NCBI GenBank assembly: GCA_964435115.1
Contig: CAYSYM010000013.1
Location: 4,614 to 68,613 of the forward strand
Source: CAYSYM01 sp964435115
Lineage (GTDB): Bacteria > Chloroflexota > UBA6077 > CF-72
Direction of reading: 5' to 3'
Length of the DNA stretch: 64,000 nucleotides
Shown: in pieces, positions 61,630-64,000 of the stretch
Layout: each line of letters begins with the position of its first letter
Numbering within the stretch: position 1 is the first letter of the stretch
Notes under the pieces: model-generated
What the model was told of the DNA's origin: nothing
Databases searched by the model: none
What the model saw: only the letters and a program-made list of their open reading frames with translations
Translations under genes and position numbers: made by a program

Positions 61630-62773
61630 TTACAGGACTTACGCGGTGGGCTCAGCCAGCAGGCACGGCTGAACGAGCGAACGCCATGGCGCGAACCGTG
61701 GGGGTAGGCTGGGGTTGCTCACATCTCCAGTCTCCCCGAGGGGGGCGCAGCCATGGCGTTCCGGCTGTACCGTACGACGCGGCGCCTGTTCGGCCCAGTG
61801 GAAGGCGTGCTGCGGGACTTCCCTCTGCCGGCGTTGCTCGGCGGCAGTCCCACCCTGTTGGGCTTGAGCGCGCTGTACGGCACGGGCTTGGTGTTGTTGG
61901 GGGCGCACCCGACGCAGGTGCGTATCAGCACGGCCCTGCCGGCCCGCGGCCACGACGCGCTCCACCGCCTGTTGCGGACCATGCCGCTGTCGACCCGTGG
62001 GCTCATGGCGGGTGCGCTCGGGCTGGCGCGGGCCCTCAGCCTGCGGCTGGGGACGCCGGGCTATCTGTGCGTGGACGAGGTGGAGCTGGAGAAGGCGTTC
62101 GCCAAGCAGTTGCCCTGGGCGGCCTGGACCTGGCCTGGACCTACTCGTTCAGCCAGAAGCGGCAGGTGTATGGCGTCCACAGCGTCGTCCTGTGCTGGAC
62201 CAGCGACCCGACGGGCGCCTGGCGCAGCCCCGTCGCGTTCCGGCTGGGGCGCCCCAAACGCACCTGCGCGCCTGGCCGCTACCAGAAGAAGACGCAGTTG
62301 GTCGAAACCAGGCTGCGCGAACTCGTCGCCGCCGGCTGCCCTGCGGCGTACCGCGTGGGCGATACGGCTTAGAGCGGCGGGGCGCTGACCAAGACCGCTG
62401 CCCGACGGGGCCTGACCTGGGTGGGGACGCTCGCCCCGCGGACGACGCTCGTCTACCACGGCCGCCGGCAGCAAGTGCAGCACCTCGCGCCGCGGCTCAA
62501 GCTCCAGTGGCGCCCGCGGCTGGGCGTGCGCGCGACCGCGCTGCGGGTCTATGCGCCGGCGCTGGGGCAGGTCCAGTTGGTCGTGCTCAGAAACGAGCAT
62601 GGCACCTTCGAATACCTGGTCACCAATGCGCGGGGCACCGACCTCACCACCCGCGTGCACCGCAAGCGCAGCCGCTGGCGCATTGAAACGCTCTTCCGCG
62701 ACACCAAGCAACTGGCGGGCCTGGCCGCCTGCCAGAGCTGGGGCGACGCGGCTCTGGTGCGCCACGTCGCGCT
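61630..62773 (+). mobile_element. truncated IS4-like insertion sequence
   Basis: It begins near 61630 with TTACAGGACTTACGCG, a common IS end, inside the helicase fragment, and encodes a broken DDE transposase. Its right end is missing: the 132-bp arm starts at 62774 in the middle of the transposase frame. The IS is therefore older than, or cut by, the arm. Confidence 0.7.
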
Positions 62774-62776
62774 GTA
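61753..62776 (+). pseudogene. IS4-type transposase, frameshifted and nonsense-mutated
   Basis: The frame from ATG 61753 codes FRLYRTTRRLFGPVEGVL...LCVDEVELEKAFAKQLPWAAWT, then an 11-bp tandem duplication (GGCCTGGACCT at 62121-62131 and 62132-62142) shifts the frame. Removing one copy restores WAAWTYSFSQKRQVYGVHSVV. A TAG at 62370-62372 (gct-tag-agc) interrupts GDTA-SGGALTKTAA, likely once Tyr. Downstream VHRKRSRWRIETLFRDTKQLAGLAA supplies the R-x3-E-x6-K signature of IS4-type enzymes. The gene stops in the arm. It cannot make an active enzyme. Confidence 0.85.
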
Positions 62777-62905
62777 ACTACTCAGACTCGTGTCACCGGA
62801 CGTGGTCCGTGACCACGGGGTGTGGTGGGTCCCCGGGGCTATCTACCACCGGTTGACGCGCGATGCCTCACAGGGCCAGTTCTGCGCATGAGTGTGAGTA
62901 GTTAC
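62774..62905 (-). repeat. 132-bp arm, right copy
   Basis: Exact reverse complement of 56206-56337. It starts inside the IS4-type transposase frame and ends at the right 8-bp target duplication. Confidence 0.9.
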
Positions 62906-62913
62906 GAGCCGTT
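62906..62913. repeat. target-site duplication, right
   Basis: GAGCCGTT, identical to 56198-56205, immediately after the right arm and 7 bases before the TTGACA box of the fur promoter. Confidence 0.85.
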
Positions 62914-62920
62914 CAAGTTA

Positions 62921-62949
62921 TTGACACGACTCAGCGTGGGCCGTAGGCT
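62921..62949 (+). promoter_or_regulatory. fur-katG promoter
   Basis: TTGACA (62921-62926) and TAGGCT (62944-62949) are 17 bp apart. The GTG start at 62956 is 6 bases after the -10 box, so transcription likely begins at the start codon, as known for furA-katG in mycobacteria and furA-catC in Streptomyces (family knowledge). There is no Shine-Dalgarno sequence. The mobile element ends 15 bases upstream of -35. Confidence 0.65.
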
Positions 62950-62955
62950 GGCAGC

Positions 62956-63517
62956 GTGCCGTCGTCCCCAGTCCTGGCGCAACGCCTGCGGCGCGCCGGC
63001 CTGCGCGTCACGGCTCCTCGCCTGGCGGTCCTGGCGGCGCTAGCCGAGACGACGGCCCACCCTAACGTCGAGACGATCGCCACGGTCGCCCGGGCGCGCC
63101 TGGGGAGCCTCTCCATGCAGGCCGTCTACGACGTCCTGCGAGCGCTCACGGAGGCCGGGCTGGTGCGCCGCATCGAGCCGGCCGGGAGCCCGGCCCGCTA
63201 CGAGGGGCGAGTGGGCGACAACCACCACCACGTCGTCTGCCGCGCCTGTGGCGCCACCGCCGACGTCGACTGTGCGGTCGGCGACACCCCGTGCCTGACG
63301 GCCGCCGACGACTCAGGCTACGAGATCGACGAAGCCGAGGTCATCTACTGGGGCCGGTGCCCCGAGTGCATCGCGGCGACTTCTGTCTCGTTCGGTGAGC
63401 TCAAGCGGACACGCAGCGTGCGACACGAACTGGATGACACAGCCTTGGATCCAGAGCAACCAAGGTCGAGAGCAACCAGCCGTCAGAAGGACACACCGAG
63501 AGAGGAGAAGGACCGAC

Positions 63518-63528
<11 letters not shown>
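62956..63528 (+). CDS. Fur-family peroxide-type regulator (FurA/PerR-like)
   Basis: A 190-residue metalloregulator. The winged helix (AGLRVTAPRLAVLAALAE, TVARARLGSLSMQAVYDVLRAL) is followed by the metal-binding region DNHHHVVCRACGATADVDC and a second CxxC (GRCPECIAA), giving the structural zinc site of PerR/FurA types. A basic C-terminal tail of about 45 residues is unusual. Next gene is katG, whose start overlaps the fur stop; in actinobacteria furA represses itself and katG. GTG start. Confidence 0.9.

Positions 63529-64000
<472 letters not shown>

Larger units (their letters stand above)
56206..62905. mobile_element. 6.7-kb composite element bounded by inverted 132-bp arms
   Basis: Two identical 132-bp sequences in opposite orientation (56206-56337 and 62774-62905) enclose about 6.4 kb, and an 8-bp direct repeat (GAGCCGTT) flanks the whole. 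GTAA-starting ends plus 8-bp duplications are characteristic of IS66-family chemistry (family knowledge), though no IS66 transposase gene lies inside. Cargo: serine-recombinase and helicase fragments, HigBA-like and BrnTA-like modules, a tyrosine recombinase and an IS remnant. The insertion landed between the NYN-like gene and fur-katG. Cargo is a mosaic of decayed mobile genes plus two intact toxin-antitoxin-type modules. Confidence 0.85.

Noticed and set aside
61020..62372. A single 450-codon plus-strand gene
   Set aside because: It joins antisense of the helicase fragment to the shifted transposase frame; the real transposase starts at 61753 in another frame.
62822..63043. Plus-strand frame starting in the right arm and entering fur
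   Set aside because: The arm is non-coding repeat DNA, and the fur start at 62956 is in a different frame.

Overview
The window is about 70% GC throughout, with tightly packed genes, many GTG starts and frequent 4-13 bp overlaps between co-directional genes. The lineage signals point to a Chloroflexota-like monoderm bacterium: a substrate-binding lipoprotein with a long Pro/Ala/Lys linker, PASTA-type Ser/Thr kinases, a Pro/Thr-tailed class A penicillin-binding protein, a sortase, a Gld-type ABC exporter with DUF4340, and a furA-katG pair. This placement is an inference from gene content; there is no rRNA or other decisive marker, and I found no tRNA, rRNA or CRISPR array.

Layout. 1-2.8 kb: two overlapping Ser/Thr kinase genes (the first runs off the window). 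3.0-9.8 kb: a dipeptide/oligopeptide-type ABC importer (lipoprotein, DppB-like and DppC-like permeases; no ATPases), an MFS carrier and an M20 amidohydrolase. 10-15.3 kb: an O-antigen-ligase-like protein with TPRs, a small unknown protein, an SDR oxidoreductase, a second M20 amidohydrolase and a GT9 glycosyltransferase. 15.3-20.1 kb: PBP1A, an OmpR-type regulator, a ferritin-like protein and a DoxX protein. 20.2-22.7 kb: an acetoin-utilisation-type acuB followed by a fused acuC-acuA gene. 22.9-31.3 kb: a Cys-containing small protein, a heptad-repeat coiled-coil protein, bfd-bfr iron storage, a flavin oxidoreductase, folC, two GT2 glycosyltransferases and uppP. 31.4-34 kb: an MNT-HEPN pair with the remnant of a second copy, a lipoprotein and vapBC. 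34-43 kb: lepA, queG, an orphan tungstate-type permease, a winged-helix protein and a four-gene Gld-like ABC operon. 43-56.1 kb: coaD, sortase, a HicB pseudogene, two envelope proteins, maf, threonine aldolase, an Nramp-related carrier, a hybrid histidine kinase, cytochrome c, a CitE-like lyase, an HlyD-type adaptor and a NYN-like protein.

56.2-62.9 kb is a 6.7-kb composite mobile element. It is bounded by two perfect inverted 132-bp arms and flanked by an 8-bp direct repeat (GAGCCGTT). Inside are a decayed serine recombinase, a HigBA-type toxin-antitoxin pair, a tyrosine recombinase with a Cys-rich tail, a BrnT/BrnA-like pair, a helicase fragment and a broken IS transposase. It sits immediately upstream of the promoter of a Fur-family regulator gene and katG, the latter cut by the window end.

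The two most notable systems are the AcuB / AcuC-AcuA arrangement, which puts a predicted lysine deacetylase and a predicted acetyltransferase in one polypeptide beside their CBS-ACT partner, and the composite element with its clean target duplication. Smaller observations are a bacterioferritin with Asp in place of the ferroxidase ligand His54, a HicB antitoxin killed by one stop codon, a collapsed tandem MNT-HEPN array, an IS transposase broken by an 11-bp tandem duplication, and several promoters placed so that the start codon would be the first transcribed base.
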